Below are positions 17,550-26,321 of a DNA stretch of 64,000 nt, piece after piece. Source of the DNA: Streptomyces alfalfae (lineage in GTDB: Bacteria > Actinomycetota > Actinomycetes > Streptomycetales > Streptomycetaceae). The stretch is taken from assembly GCF_004127445.1 (NCBI RefSeq), contig NZ_QEXM01000037.1, forward strand, positions 62,001-126,000. The letters are read 5' to 3'. The notes under the pieces are model-generated. The model was not told where the DNA came from. It did no database searches and saw nothing but the letters and a program-made list of their open reading frames with translations. A program made the translations under genes and the position numbers. Numbering within the stretch: position 1 is the first letter of the stretch; the number at the start of each line of letters is the position of its first letter.

Positions 17550-17846
17550 CCACGTACCCTAACTACCCCTGGCCACAGGGGAACAGGCGGCTCACCTCAC
17601 GACAAGCGGCGGCCCCGGCCTGATGCGAAGCGGTCCGACACGAAGCCCGGCACGAAGCGGCCCCGACCTGACGCGAAGCGGCCCGGCACGAAACGGCCCG
17701 GCCCCAGCCGATCCGCGCGGAAAGCGGGACCAACTGGTGCCGGACCGAGGCCGCGGCGGCGTCGCGCGGTGGCGAGACCACGGCCCGCACCCGTATCCGT
17801 GCCGTCACCTCCGACCGTGCGGAATCCCCCGACCGAGCCGCCGCGC
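17550..17846. repeat. Spacer between the two ABC operons with imperfect tandem repeat
   Basis: No convincing gene. Positions 17611-17645 and 17659-17693 are an imperfect direct repeat (30 of 35 bases shared, core GCGAAGCGG and CACGAA), with shorter CACGAAGC and CACGAAAC echoes between and after. The region must hold the terminator of the upstream ABC pair and possibly the promoter of the downstream pair. Confidence 0.6.
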
Positions 17847-19628
17847 CTAACCGTGCCAGGACCGCCACAGGGCGGAGTACGCGCCGCCCGCGGCGACCAG
17901 TTGGTCGTGGCTGCCGAGTTCGCTGATGCGGCCGTTCTCGACCACGGCGATGACATCAGCGTCGTGGGCGGTGTGCAGGCGGTGGGCGATCGCCACGACG
18001 GTGCGGCCGTCCAGGACGCGGGCGAGCGAACGCTCCAGGTGCCGCGCCGCGCGCGGGTCGAGGAGCGACGTCGCCTCGTCGAGGACCAGTGTGTGGGGGT
18101 CGGCGAGGACGAGCCGGGCCAACGCGATCTGCTGGGCCTGGGCGGGAGTCAGTGCGAAGCCGCCGGAGCCGACCTCGGTGTCCAGCCCCTCGTCGAGGCC
18201 GCGGGCCCAGTCGGCGGCGTCGACGGCTCCCAGCGCGGCCCACAGTTCGGCGTCCCGCGCACCGGTCCGTGCCAGGAGCAGGTTGTCACGCAGGGAACCC
18301 ACGAAGACGTGATGCTCTTGGTTGACCAGGGCCACATGCGCACGGACCTCCTCGGCGGGCATGGCCGACAGCTCCGCGCCGCCCAGGGTGACCTGCCCGG
18401 TGCGCGGTCCGTAGATACCGGCGAGCAGCCTGCCCAGCGTCGACTTGCCCGCGCCCGACGGTCCGACCAGGGCGACGCGCGAACCGGGTTCGACGGCCAG
18501 GGAGACCTCGCGGAGGACGTCGACGCCCTCGCGGTAGCCGAAGTGGACGTCGTCGGCGCGGACGTGGCGGCCGCGCGGGGTGACGGAGGTGTCGTCGGCG
18601 TCCGGTTCGATGTCGCGAACACCGACGAGACGTGCCAGGGAGACCTGGGCGACCTGCAGTTCGTCGTACCAGCGAAGGATGATCCCCAGGGGGTCAACGA
18701 GCATCTGTGCGATCAGGACGCCCGTGGTCAGCTGGCCGACGCCGATCCAGCCCTGCAGCACGAAGACGCCGCCGATCATCAGCGTCGAGCAGAGCACGGC
18801 GGTGTGGGTGAAGTTGATGACGGGGAAGAGGACCGACCGCAGGTAGAGGGTGTAGCGCTCCCAGGCGGTCCACTCCTTGATGCGGCGTTCCGACAGCTCG
18901 ATGCGGCGCGCACCGAGCCGGTGGGCCTCGATGGTGCGGCCCGCGTCGACGGTCTCGGCGAGGGCGGCTGCCACGGCGGCGTATCCGGCGGCCTCCGAAC
19001 GGTAGGCGGCGGGCGCCCGTTTGAAGTACCAGCGACAGCCGACCACCAGGAGCGGCACGGCGACGAGTACGGCGGGCGCCAGCGGCGGTGCGGTCACGAC
19101 GAGTCCGCCGAGCAGCAGCACGACCCACACCACGCCGATCGCGAGTTGCGGCACGGCCTCACGCATGGCGTTGGCGAGGCGGTCGATGTCGGTGGTGATG
19201 CGCGAGAGCAGGTCACCCGTGCCGGCCCGCTCCAGGACCCCCGGCGGCAGCCCGACGGATCGTACGAGGAAGTCCTCCCGCAAATCCGCGAGCATCCGCT
19301 CACCGAGCATCGCGCCCCGCAACCGCACCTCGCGTACGAAGAAGGACTGCACGGCGAGGGCGAGCGCGAACAGGCCGATGGTGCGTTCCAGGTGGAGGTC
19401 GCGGGCGTCGTGCGAGACCTTCTCCACGAGGTCGCCGAGCAGGTAGGGGCCGGCCATCGAGGCGGTGACGGCGAGGGTGTTCACCGCGATGAGCAGGACG
19501 AAGGCCGTGCGGTGGCGCTGGAACAGCTCGCGGACGTAGGTGCGTACCGTCGTGGGCGTGCCGATGGGCAGGGTCTCCGCCGTGGTGGGGGCCGCCGGAT
19601 CGTACTCCGGTGGCGCCAGGCCGATCAT
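17847..19628 (-). CDS. ABC exporter half-transporter, catalytic-site subunit, pair 2
   Basis: A 593-residue half-transporter closely parallel in design to the 611-residue protein of pair 1. Walker A (GPSGAGKST, about 386), Q-loop (NQEHHVF), Walker B (LVLDEATSLLD) and switch histidine (AHRLHTAHD) are intact, while the signature is degraded to LTPAQAQQ (about 492). Long stretches (QEHHVF, LADPHT, ENGRISELGSH) are shared with its pair 1 counterpart, indicating a tandem duplication of the operon. Its ATG overlaps the upstream partner's stop as ATGA. Confidence 0.9.
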   Translation of the reverse strand: MIGLAPPEYDPAAPTTAETLPIGTPTTVRTYVRELFQRHRTAFVLLIAVNTLAVTASMAGPYLLGDLVEKVSHDARDLHLERTIGLFALALAVQSFFVREVRLRGAMLGERMLADLREDFLVRSVGLPPGVLERAGTGDLLSRITTDIDRLANAMREAVPQLAIGVVWVVLLLGGLVVTAPPLAPAVLVAVPLLVVGCRWYFKRAPAAYRSEAAGYAAVAAALAETVDAGRTIEAHRLGARRIELSERRIKEWTAWERYTLYLRSVLFPVINFTHTAVLCSTLMIGGVFVLQGWIGVGQLTTGVLIAQMLVDPLGIILRWYDELQVAQVSLARLVGVRDIEPDADDTSVTPRGRHVRADDVHFGYREGVDVLREVSLAVEPGSRVALVGPSGAGKSTLGRLLAGIYGPRTGQVTLGGAELSAMPAEEVRAHVALVNQEHHVFVGSLRDNLLLARTGARDAELWAALGAVDAADWARGLDEGLDTEVGSGGFALTPAQAQQIALARLVLADPHTLVLDEATSLLDPRAARHLERSLARVLDGRTVVAIAHRLHTAHDADVIAVVENGRISELGSHDQLVAAGGAYSALWRSWHG

Positions 19629-21673
19629 GCGGTCTCCTCGAGATTGCTGGCGGTCGTCCTGGCGGTCGCGTTCGCGCTCGCCGTGGCGGTGCTGATCTTC
19701 GGCTCGAAGTCAGCCTCGAAGTCGGGGTCGAAGCCGGCCGGGCCGGACTCGGCCACAGCGGTCTGCTCGTCGTCGGTCTCGCGGGTCACGACCGCGCGGT
19801 ACCGCGGTTCACTGTGCATGAGGTCGCGGTGTGCGCCCACCGCGGCTACTGCGCCGTCGGTGAGGAACACGACACGTTCCGCGCGGTCGAGGAGCAGCGG
19901 GGACGAGGTGAGCACCACGGTGGTCCGCCCCGAGCGCAGCCGGCGGATGCCGTCGGCGACCCGGGCCTCGGTGTGCGAGTCGACGGCGGACGTCGGCTCG
20001 TCGAGTACCAGCGTGTCGGGATCGGTGACCAGCGAGCGCGCCAGGGCCAGGCGCTGGCGCTGGCCTCCGGAGAGGGACCGGCCGCGTTCCGTGAGATGGG
20101 CGGCCATCGGATCGTCGCTCACCGACGCCTGGGCCAGCGCGTCCAAAACGTCCGAGCACTGGGCCGCCGCGAGGGCCTCGGCCGGGGCGACGGTTCCGGA
20201 TGACGGCACGTCGAGGAGGGCCTGCAGGGTGCCCGAGAGCAGGACGGGGTCCTTGTCCTGCACGAGCACGTGGGTGCGGGCGTCAAAGAGCGGCATCTCG
20301 TCCAGCGCGACATCTCCCAGGCGTACGGACGGCAGGTTCGCCGCGTCCTCGAAGGTGGGGTGGCCGCCGAGCCGCTCGGCGAGCCGTCCGGCTTCGTCGG
20401 GGTCGCCGCAGACCACGGCGGTGAGGCGGCCGGCCGGCGCGAGGAGTCCCGTCGCCGGGTCGAACAGGTCGCCCGGGTGCCGGGAACCGCCTGCCAGGGC
20501 ACGTTCGCGGCGGTGCGAGGGCGGTTGCTCGCCGCCGGACGGCGGCACGTCAACGCGCTGCGACGGAGCCACTGCCGTCGCACCGCCAAGAGAGTCCGAT
20601 GCAGCCTTGCCTTGCTTCGGCGGTGCCGCTGCCTGCTGGTCCTGCGCGGGGGAGGCCGTCGGTGCGGCCCCCGGTTCCGTCCGCTCCAGGGCGAGCACGC
20701 GTGCCGCCCGCTTGGCGCTGGGCCGGGAGAAGGAGTACGCCATGGCGATCTCCTCGAAGTGGCGCAGCGGATAGTTGAGCATCATGACCGCGCTGTAGAC
20801 CGTGACCAGTTCGGCGACGGTGATGCGGCCCTCGCGGGCGAGGTGCACGCCGTGCCAGACCAGCGCGATCAGCAGCAGCCCCGGCAGCAGGACCTGCGTC
20901 GCCGAGATCACCGCCCACATCCGGGCGCTGCGGACCGCGGCCGTCCGGACCTCTTGCGAGGCGCGGCGGTAGCGGTCGAGGAAGAGGTCCTCACCGCCGA
21001 TGCCGCGCAGGACCCGTAGCCCCGCGACGGTGTCGGACGCCAGTTCCGTGGCTCGGCCCGCCTTCTCGCGCTGGAGATCGGCGCGCCGGGTGGCGCGCGG
21101 CAGCAGGGGGAGCACGGCGAGGGCGAGCACCGGTACGCCCACAGCGACGACGAGGCCCAAGGCGGGCTGGTAGATGAGGAGGCCGACGCAGGCCAGCAGG
21201 ATCGTGCAGGCGGCTGCCGCGAACCGGGACAGCGCCTCGACGAACCAACCGATCTTCTCGACGTCACCGGTGGATACGGACACGACTTCACCGGCGGCCA
21301 CGCGCCGGGTGAGTACGGAGCCGAGCTGGGCAGTCTTGCGGGCGAGCAGTTGCTGCACGCGGGCCGCGGCGGTGATCCAGTTGGTGACCGCGGTGCGGTG
21401 CAGCATCGTGTCGCCCGCCGCGATGGCGAGGCCGAGGAGGATGAGCAGCACGCCCGAGAGCGCGAGCCGCCCGCCGGATCGATCGAGCACGGCCTCGACG
21501 GCGATGCCGACGGCGTAGGGCAGGCCCGCGATGGAGCCGAAGTGCAGCAGGCCCCAGGCGAGGGATCTGAGCTGCCCCCCGAGTTGGTTCCGGCCAAGCC
21601 ACAGCAGGAAGCGCGGGCCCGACCTGACATCGGGGACGCCGGGGTCGGGATAGGGAAGATCGCGAATCTGCAT
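19625..21673 (-). CDS. ABC exporter half-transporter, degenerate Walker subunit, pair 2
   Basis: A 682-residue half-transporter. I start it at MQIRDLPYPDPG (21673), the point where family-like sequence begins; a longer frame reaches a GTG at 21775. The membrane domain is followed by a low-complexity linker of roughly 60 residues rich in Ala, Pro and Gln (about 340-400). In the ATPase domain the Walker A position reads CGDPDEAGRL, with the lysine lost, and the switch histidine position is TSSPLLL. The signature LSGGQRQRLALAR (about 532) and Walker B LVLDEPTSAVD are intact. It is the expected partner of the downstream 593-residue subunit. Confidence 0.88.
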   Translation of the reverse strand: MQIRDLPYPDPGVPDVRSGPRFLLWLGRNQLGGQLRSLAWGLLHFGSIAGLPYAVGIAVEAVLDRSGGRLALSGVLLILLGLAIAAGDTMLHRTAVTNWITAAARVQQLLARKTAQLGSVLTRRVAAGEVVSVSTGDVEKIGWFVEALSRFAAAACTILLACVGLLIYQPALGLVVAVGVPVLALAVLPLLPRATRRADLQREKAGRATELASDTVAGLRVLRGIGGEDLFLDRYRRASQEVRTAAVRSARMWAVISATQVLLPGLLLIALVWHGVHLAREGRITVAELVTVYSAVMMLNYPLRHFEEIAMAYSFSRPSAKRAARVLALERTEPGAAPTASPAQDQQAAAPPKQGKAASDSLGGATAVAPSQRVDVPPSGGEQPPSHRRERALAGGSRHPGDLFDPATGLLAPAGRLTAVVCGDPDEAGRLAERLGGHPTFEDAANLPSVRLGDVALDEMPLFDARTHVLVQDKDPVLLSGTLQALLDVPSSGTVAPAEALAAAQCSDVLDALAQASVSDDPMAAHLTERGRSLSGGQRQRLALARSLVTDPDTLVLDEPTSAVDSHTEARVADGIRRLRSGRTTVVLTSSPLLLDRAERVVFLTDGAVAAVGAHRDLMHSEPRYRAVVTRETDDEQTAVAESGPAGFDPDFEADFEPKISTATASANATARTTASNLEETA

Positions 21674-21960
21674 GTCGTCCCAGCAGTCGTGAGCGGTGGC
21701 CGTCGGCTCCGTCGAAGCGGGCGTCGAAGGCGACGACGCGGCCGATGCCGCGGGCGAGTACGCACGCGAGATCACTGCCGGGGTCGCAGTCGAGACCGGA
21801 ACGAGCCGGAACGGACGGCGGTAACAAACCGTGAAAGGTTCACCTCATTCGGTGGTCCGAAGCAAACGGTTTTCCGTCTCGAAGTAAAGAATCGGCCCCT
21901 TCTTCGCCCGGAGGACCGGGCTGAGCGGGGGTGACCTGGGCCGAATGCGACCATGGGCGG
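21674..21960. promoter_or_regulatory. Divergent region, ABC pair 2 / L,D-transpeptidase
   Basis: This 287-base region is less GC-rich around 21825-21895 than its surroundings, as expected for the two divergent promoters. I could not identify a definite -35/-10 pair or an operator. Confidence 0.3.
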
Positions 21961-22716
21961 ATGCGTATAGCCGGTGCGGTGCGAACGGTGGTCGCGGTGG
22001 CGGCCTGTGCAGTCCTCCTGACGTCCTGCGGGAGCGGAAGCGATGACGCCTCTGGGGCCGGACAGCGATCCGGACACGCCAAGGGGGCGGAGCATGGGGA
22101 CGGCTCCCGGGCGCGCGCGGCCGAAGCCGGGCGGATCCCCGATGTCGGTGACCGTCTGCAGACGAAGATCCCCGAGGACTCACGTCAGGTGGTCGCGGTC
22201 TACGGAGACGGCGTGAACTCCGCCGATTCGACCGTCGTCCTGTACACGAAGACCGGCAAGACGGACAGCACTTGGGAGAAGGCGCGTACCTGGCCCGCGC
22301 ACAACGGCAAGAAGGGCTGGACCACCGATCACCGCGAGGACGACAAGCGCAGCCCTGTCGGCGTGTTCACCCTCACCGACGCGGGCGGTGTCCTCGCCGA
22401 CCCCGGCGCCAAGCTCCCGTACACGGAGTCCGTGTCGATGCAGGCGCCTCACTACTGGCCCAAGACGCACTGGCACGACTTCGACTACGTCATCGCCATC
22501 GACTACAACCGTGCCAAGGGCACACCGCCCAACGACCCGACACGTCCGCAGGGCCAGACCAAGGGCGGAAGCATCTGGCTGCACATGGACCACGGCAGCG
22601 GTACCTCGGGGTGCGTCAGCCTGTCGAAGTCGGGCATGGCGTACCTGCTGCGCACACTGGACCCGAAGCAGCACCCGGTCGTGGTGATGGGGGACAAGAC
22701 CAACCTCGCGACGTGA
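21961..22716 (+). CDS. Lipoprotein L,D-transpeptidase (YkuD family)
   Basis: A 251-residue exported lipoprotein starting at MRIAGAVRTVV. A type II signal peptide ends in the lipobox LLTSC, with the lipidated cysteine at residue 23. A Gly/Ala/His-rich spacer follows, then the catalytic domain. The active-site signature is visible as H208 through SGC218 (LHMDHGSGTSGC). L,D-transpeptidases make 3-3 peptidoglycan cross-links or attach proteins at the cell wall; the shortened H-to-C spacing fits the divergent actinobacterial YkuD subgroup. A frame extension to 21931 is open but lacks a better start. Confidence 0.85.
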   Translation: MRIAGAVRTVVAVAACAVLLTSCGSGSDDASGAGQRSGHAKGAEHGDGSRARAAEAGRIPDVGDRLQTKIPEDSRQVVAVYGDGVNSADSTVVLYTKTGKTDSTWEKARTWPAHNGKKGWTTDHREDDKRSPVGVFTLTDAGGVLADPGAKLPYTESVSMQAPHYWPKTHWHDFDYVIAIDYNRAKGTPPNDPTRPQGQTKGGSIWLHMDHGSGTSGCVSLSKSGMAYLLRTLDPKQHPVVVMGDKTNLAT

Positions 22717-22792
22717 GGACCCCGGTCTCATGCGTGGCGCCCGGCCGGGCACCCCATTGCGGTGATCGCCCGCTGCCCCATAGAACACCCCC

Positions 22793-24436
22793 ATGAGAAG
22801 ACGCGTCATGTCCATGCTCGTCGGGGTGGTCGTCGCCGCAGGCACGCTCCTCGGTACGAGCCCGTCCGCGGCGGCCGTGAAACCCCCCGCCCCGCCCGAG
22901 TTCGGCACCGACTGGCACGACCCGGTCACCGCCGCGCCCCCGATAGAGAAGCCGCGCACCAAGTCCTGTGCCGTCACGGTCGCCGAGGCGCAGTTCAAGG
23001 ACTTCACGCCCTTCACGGGCGACTACACGCCGCCGCGCGGCTGTGGGGACCGCTGGGGCAAGGTGGTGCTGCGCCTGGACGGCAAGGTGAAGGGCAGGCA
23101 GTACGACCGGCTGGGGTACCTGCGTATCGGGGGCGTAGAGGTCTTCCGCACGTCCACGCCGGAGCCGTCCGCCGACGGCGTCAGCTGGTCCGTGGAGAAG
23201 GACGTCACCCGCTACAGCGAGACGCTGCGCCAGAACCAAAGCGTCGAGATGCTGATCGGCAACGTCGTCAATGAGACGTACACCGGCGTCATCGACGTCA
23301 AGGTGACACTGACGTTCTACGAGCGGGGCAAGAACACCGGAGCCGAGCCCGAGAAGAACCCCGGCACCGGGTCCGGAAGCGCGGCGCCCGATCGCGTACT
23401 GCCCCTCGGTGACGACTCCGCCCTCACCACCCCGCGCAACAGCGAACGCATCGTCGCCGAGGTCTACGCGACCGGCTCCGGTGGGGGCTGTGAGGAGTAC
23501 TGGTATCTGACGGTTCCGGACGCCGCGCCCTACTCCTGCAAGGCTGACCAGGGCCCCTACCGTGAGGTGCAGGTCGAGGTGGACGGGCAGGTGGCGGGCA
23601 TCGCCGCACCGTTCCCGACGGTGTGGACGGGCGGGTGGTCCAACCCCTTCCTCTGGTACGTGCTTCCGGGGCCCCGCGCCTTCGACATCAAGCCCATCGA
23701 GTACGACCTGACCCCCTTCGCCGGGATCCTCAACGACGGTCGGCCGCACAAGGTCGAGGTATCCGTCGTCGGCGTGCCCAAGGCCCAGACGGGCTGGAGC
23801 GTCCCGGTCAACGTCCTGGTCTGGCAGGACGAGCGGAGCAAGCACGTCACCGGCGAGCTGACCAGGCACGACGCCGGGCCTCTTGCCAACGACACGGCGT
23901 ACACCCCGGCTTCCACCGCCGAGGGCACACACCGGCTCGACACGAAGGGCGGCCACCGCCTCACCGTCTCCGGCCACGTGAAAACGTCGCACGGCCGCGT
24001 CACGACGACCGTGACACGGGCCCTGAAGAACACGTCCGTACACCGGTGGGCCGAGGGGGAGTCGTTGGACGCGCTCAAGGCCACCTGGTCCGATCGCGAG
24101 ACGGTCACCGTGAACGGCCGCGCGGTGCGGACCGATCGTACGTACACGATGGACGGCACCACGACACTGGGCGCCGACGACCGGTTGCGCACCGAGATCT
24201 CTCTCGGTGACCGCGCCGAGAGCGTCACGACCCACGGCGGTCGGCGCACCGGCCGATCGGTGACCGACGACCGCTACGACGGCGAGGCCACGTACACCGC
24301 CACCGCGCCCCGGGAGGAGCGGCACGCGGTGGGCACCTCGCGCGAGCGCTACCGGCAGTACGGCGACGGCGGCTGCTATGACCGGACGCTGGCCACGGAG
24401 CAGGGCGCGCTGACCGTCGACCGGCGCCGCTGCTGA
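22793..24436 (+). CDS. Secreted PNGase A-like amidase
   Basis: A 547-residue secreted protein with a cleavable signal peptide (MRRRVMSMLVGVVVAAG..., cleavage after about SAAA, residue 28). The sequence resembles peptide-N4-(N-acetyl-beta-glucosaminyl)asparagine amidase A. Family hallmarks include the TVAEAQF/FKDFTPFTG start, WGKVVLRLDGKVKGRQYDRLGYLRIGG broken into shorter pieces, and the FEVF-like RTSTPEPS segment; the C-terminal half is a beta-sandwich. Such enzymes release N-glycans from glycopeptides. Its convergent neighbour is a GH109-like protein, so extracellular glycoprotein processing is a reasonable theme. An in-frame ATG at 22808 is an alternative start. Confidence 0.82.
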   Translation: MRRRVMSMLVGVVVAAGTLLGTSPSAAAVKPPAPPEFGTDWHDPVTAAPPIEKPRTKSCAVTVAEAQFKDFTPFTGDYTPPRGCGDRWGKVVLRLDGKVKGRQYDRLGYLRIGGVEVFRTSTPEPSADGVSWSVEKDVTRYSETLRQNQSVEMLIGNVVNETYTGVIDVKVTLTFYERGKNTGAEPEKNPGTGSGSAAPDRVLPLGDDSALTTPRNSERIVAEVYATGSGGGCEEYWYLTVPDAAPYSCKADQGPYREVQVEVDGQVAGIAAPFPTVWTGGWSNPFLWYVLPGPRAFDIKPIEYDLTPFAGILNDGRPHKVEVSVVGVPKAQTGWSVPVNVLVWQDERSKHVTGELTRHDAGPLANDTAYTPASTAEGTHRLDTKGGHRLTVSGHVKTSHGRVTTTVTRALKNTSVHRWAEGESLDALKATWSDRETVTVNGRAVRTDRTYTMDGTTTLGADDRLRTEISLGDRAESVTTHGGRRTGRSVTDDRYDGEATYTATAPREERHAVGTSRERYRQYGDGGCYDRTLATEQGALTVDRRRC

Positions 24437-24491
24437 GCGACGGCGACAGCGCCAGGCCAGGAGCAGCGGTGGGCAGTGGCCCCAGGCTGGC

Positions 24492-24534
24492 CCGGGGCCA
24501 GCGGCGGCAGGAGGGTGTCCGCCGCTGGCCCCGG
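24492..24534. terminator. Strong bidirectional terminator
   Basis: Two perfectly complementary 16-base arms, CCGGGGCCAGCGGCGG and CCGCCGCTGGCCCCGG, enclose an 11-base loop. The hairpin sits between the convergent amidase and GH109-like genes. Confidence 0.85.
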
Positions 24535-24570
24535 CCCGCATCAGGGCCCCGGAGAATCGCCCGGCGGCCG

Positions 24571-26061
24571 CTACTCCTTCGGCTTCTTTGAGTCCATCCC
24601 GGGGCGGGCCTTCTTCCAGAGGCCCCGGGTGAAGTCCGGTATCGCCTGCGGAGCGCCCTTGGCCTTGATCGAGAGGTGGCTCAGCGGTACGGGCGCCGTC
24701 CACGTCGCGGCGTCGTACACGTCGAAGTCCGGCACGAGGCCGAGCCGCATGGTCTGCATCAGCCGGAAGACCATGATGTAGTCCATGCCGCCGTGGCCGC
24801 CCGGCGGGTTGGAGTGCTCCTTCCAGAGCCAGTGGTCGAATTCGGCGTACGCGGCGAAGTCGCCCCATTCGTCGTTCGTGTGGTCGGGCTCGATGTAGAT
24901 GCGCTCCGGATAGTCCTCGAAGACGCCCCTCGTGCCGCCCAGACTGTTGATGCGGCTGTACGGATGCGGGGTGCTGACATCGTGTTCCAAGCGGATCACG
25001 CGACCCTTCGCCGTCTGTACGAGGCTGATGGTGCGGTCGCTCTCGATGTACGTCTCCTTCCAGCTGGGGTCGCCCGCGGGCATGTGCTCCTTGCGGTACT
25101 GCGCGAGACCGAGAGCGGGCGTGCCGAAGCTGGAGATGTGGGTGGCGCGGTCACCGCGGTTGACGTCCATGTAGTTGGCGACGGGGCCGAAGCCGTGGTT
25201 GGGGTAGAGGTCGCCGCGGAGCCGGGTGTGCCAGAGGCGGCGCCATGGGCCCTCGTAGTAGTCGGGGTCGAACATGAGACCGCGCAGATCGTGGTTGTAC
25301 GCGCCCGCGCCGTGCAGGAGGTCGCCGAACTTGCCCGCGTGGGCCATCCGCAGGACACGCATCTCGTTCTTGCCGTAACAGCAGTTCTCGAGCTGCATGC
25401 AGTGTCTGCGGGTCCGCTCCGACAGGTCGACGAGCTGCCACAGTTCGTCGAGGCGCAGGGCGATGGGGCACTCCACACCGACGTGCTTGCCGTTCAGCAT
25501 CGCCGACTTGGCGATCGCGAAGTGGGAGTCCCAGGGCGTGGCCACGTACACGAAGTCGATGTCCCCGCGCTTGCACAGGTGCTCGTAGTCGTGCTCGCCC
25601 TTCGTGTACGTCGCGGGGGCCGGCTGGCCCGCGGCGGTGACCTTCTTCGCGGCGGCCGCGGTCTTGTCCTTGACCGGGTCGCAGAGGGCCACGACCCGTA
25701 CGCCCGGGACCGCGAGGAACAGGTCGATCATGGAGCCGCCGCGGTTGCCGAGGCCGATGATGCCGACCCTGACCGTGGAGCGCCGCTCGAACGGCACCCC
25801 GATCATCGTGCGGCCCTTGCGGACGGGGGCCTTGGCCGTGTCCTCGGCGGCTTGAGCGGCCTCCGGCGCGGCGGCCGGCATGGCGCCCGGCGCGTCGGCG
25901 TGCGCCGTGCCGCTCGCGAAGGCGCCGATGCCGATCCCCGCCCCGGCGAGGCCCGCCGTGCGGAGCACCGCGCGGCGCGAGTGGCCGTCACCCGTCATGC
26001 CCTCGGCAAGGCCGTCGGGGTTCGCGCTGTCGGGAGTCGGTGTCGCGTTCTCGTCGTGCAT
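24571..26061 (-). CDS. Tat-exported Gfo/Idh/MocA protein, GH109-like
   Basis: A 496-residue NAD-dependent protein. The N-terminus has a twin-arginine signal (SRRAVLR at 28-34, then a long hydrophobic stretch and AHA cleavage site), so it is probably exported folded with its cofactor. The Rossmann motif VGIIGLGNRGGS is at about 99-110, and a CPIALR segment follows where Gfo/Idh/MocA proteins carry the EKP-type motif, here altered (ECPIAL). The overall sequence fits glycoside hydrolase family 109 (alpha-N-acetylgalactosaminidase by NAD-assisted elimination). The convergent neighbour is a PNGase A-like enzyme. Confidence 0.83.
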   Translation of the reverse strand: MHDENATPTPDSANPDGLAEGMTGDGHSRRAVLRTAGLAGAGIGIGAFASGTAHADAPGAMPAAAPEAAQAAEDTAKAPVRKGRTMIGVPFERRSTVRVGIIGLGNRGGSMIDLFLAVPGVRVVALCDPVKDKTAAAAKKVTAAGQPAPATYTKGEHDYEHLCKRGDIDFVYVATPWDSHFAIAKSAMLNGKHVGVECPIALRLDELWQLVDLSERTRRHCMQLENCCYGKNEMRVLRMAHAGKFGDLLHGAGAYNHDLRGLMFDPDYYEGPWRRLWHTRLRGDLYPNHGFGPVANYMDVNRGDRATHISSFGTPALGLAQYRKEHMPAGDPSWKETYIESDRTISLVQTAKGRVIRLEHDVSTPHPYSRINSLGGTRGVFEDYPERIYIEPDHTNDEWGDFAAYAEFDHWLWKEHSNPPGGHGGMDYIMVFRLMQTMRLGLVPDFDVYDAATWTAPVPLSHLSIKAKGAPQAIPDFTRGLWKKARPGMDSKKPKE

Positions 26062-26191
26062 CGGACCTCCGTAGCTGAAAGGCGGCTGGTCTCTACCACT
26101 GGGGCGGAAGCCACCCTGTTAGGGCTGCCACGGGGGCGCAAGGGGCGGAAGTGGCCAGGAACTTGGACTTCCGCCATGACTACATGGACTT

Positions 26192-26230
26192 CCGGAGCCG
26201 GCGGTCGCGGGTCACCCGTGACCGCTCCGG
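26192..26230. terminator. Candidate terminator downstream of the FAD/Fe-S gene
   Basis: Arms CCGGAGC and GCTCCGG are complementary, and GGTC/GACC extends the stem inside them after a four-base bulge. It lies in the 260-base gap between the FAD/Fe-S gene stop and the GH109-like gene start, where I see no gene. A direct repeat GGACTTCCG (26164 and 26187) is also present in the gap. Confidence 0.4.
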
Positions 26231-26321
26231 CGGCCGCGAGCCGTCAGCGGCCGGGCGACAACCGGCCACCGCTCACCCATGGCGGTCCCTCGGCGCCGGG
26301 CTGCCCGGGTGCCGGGAGCCA

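Noticed and set aside
15576..20774. A 1732-residue plus-strand open frame
   Set aside because: It is antisense to three ABC half-transporters with full motif sets.
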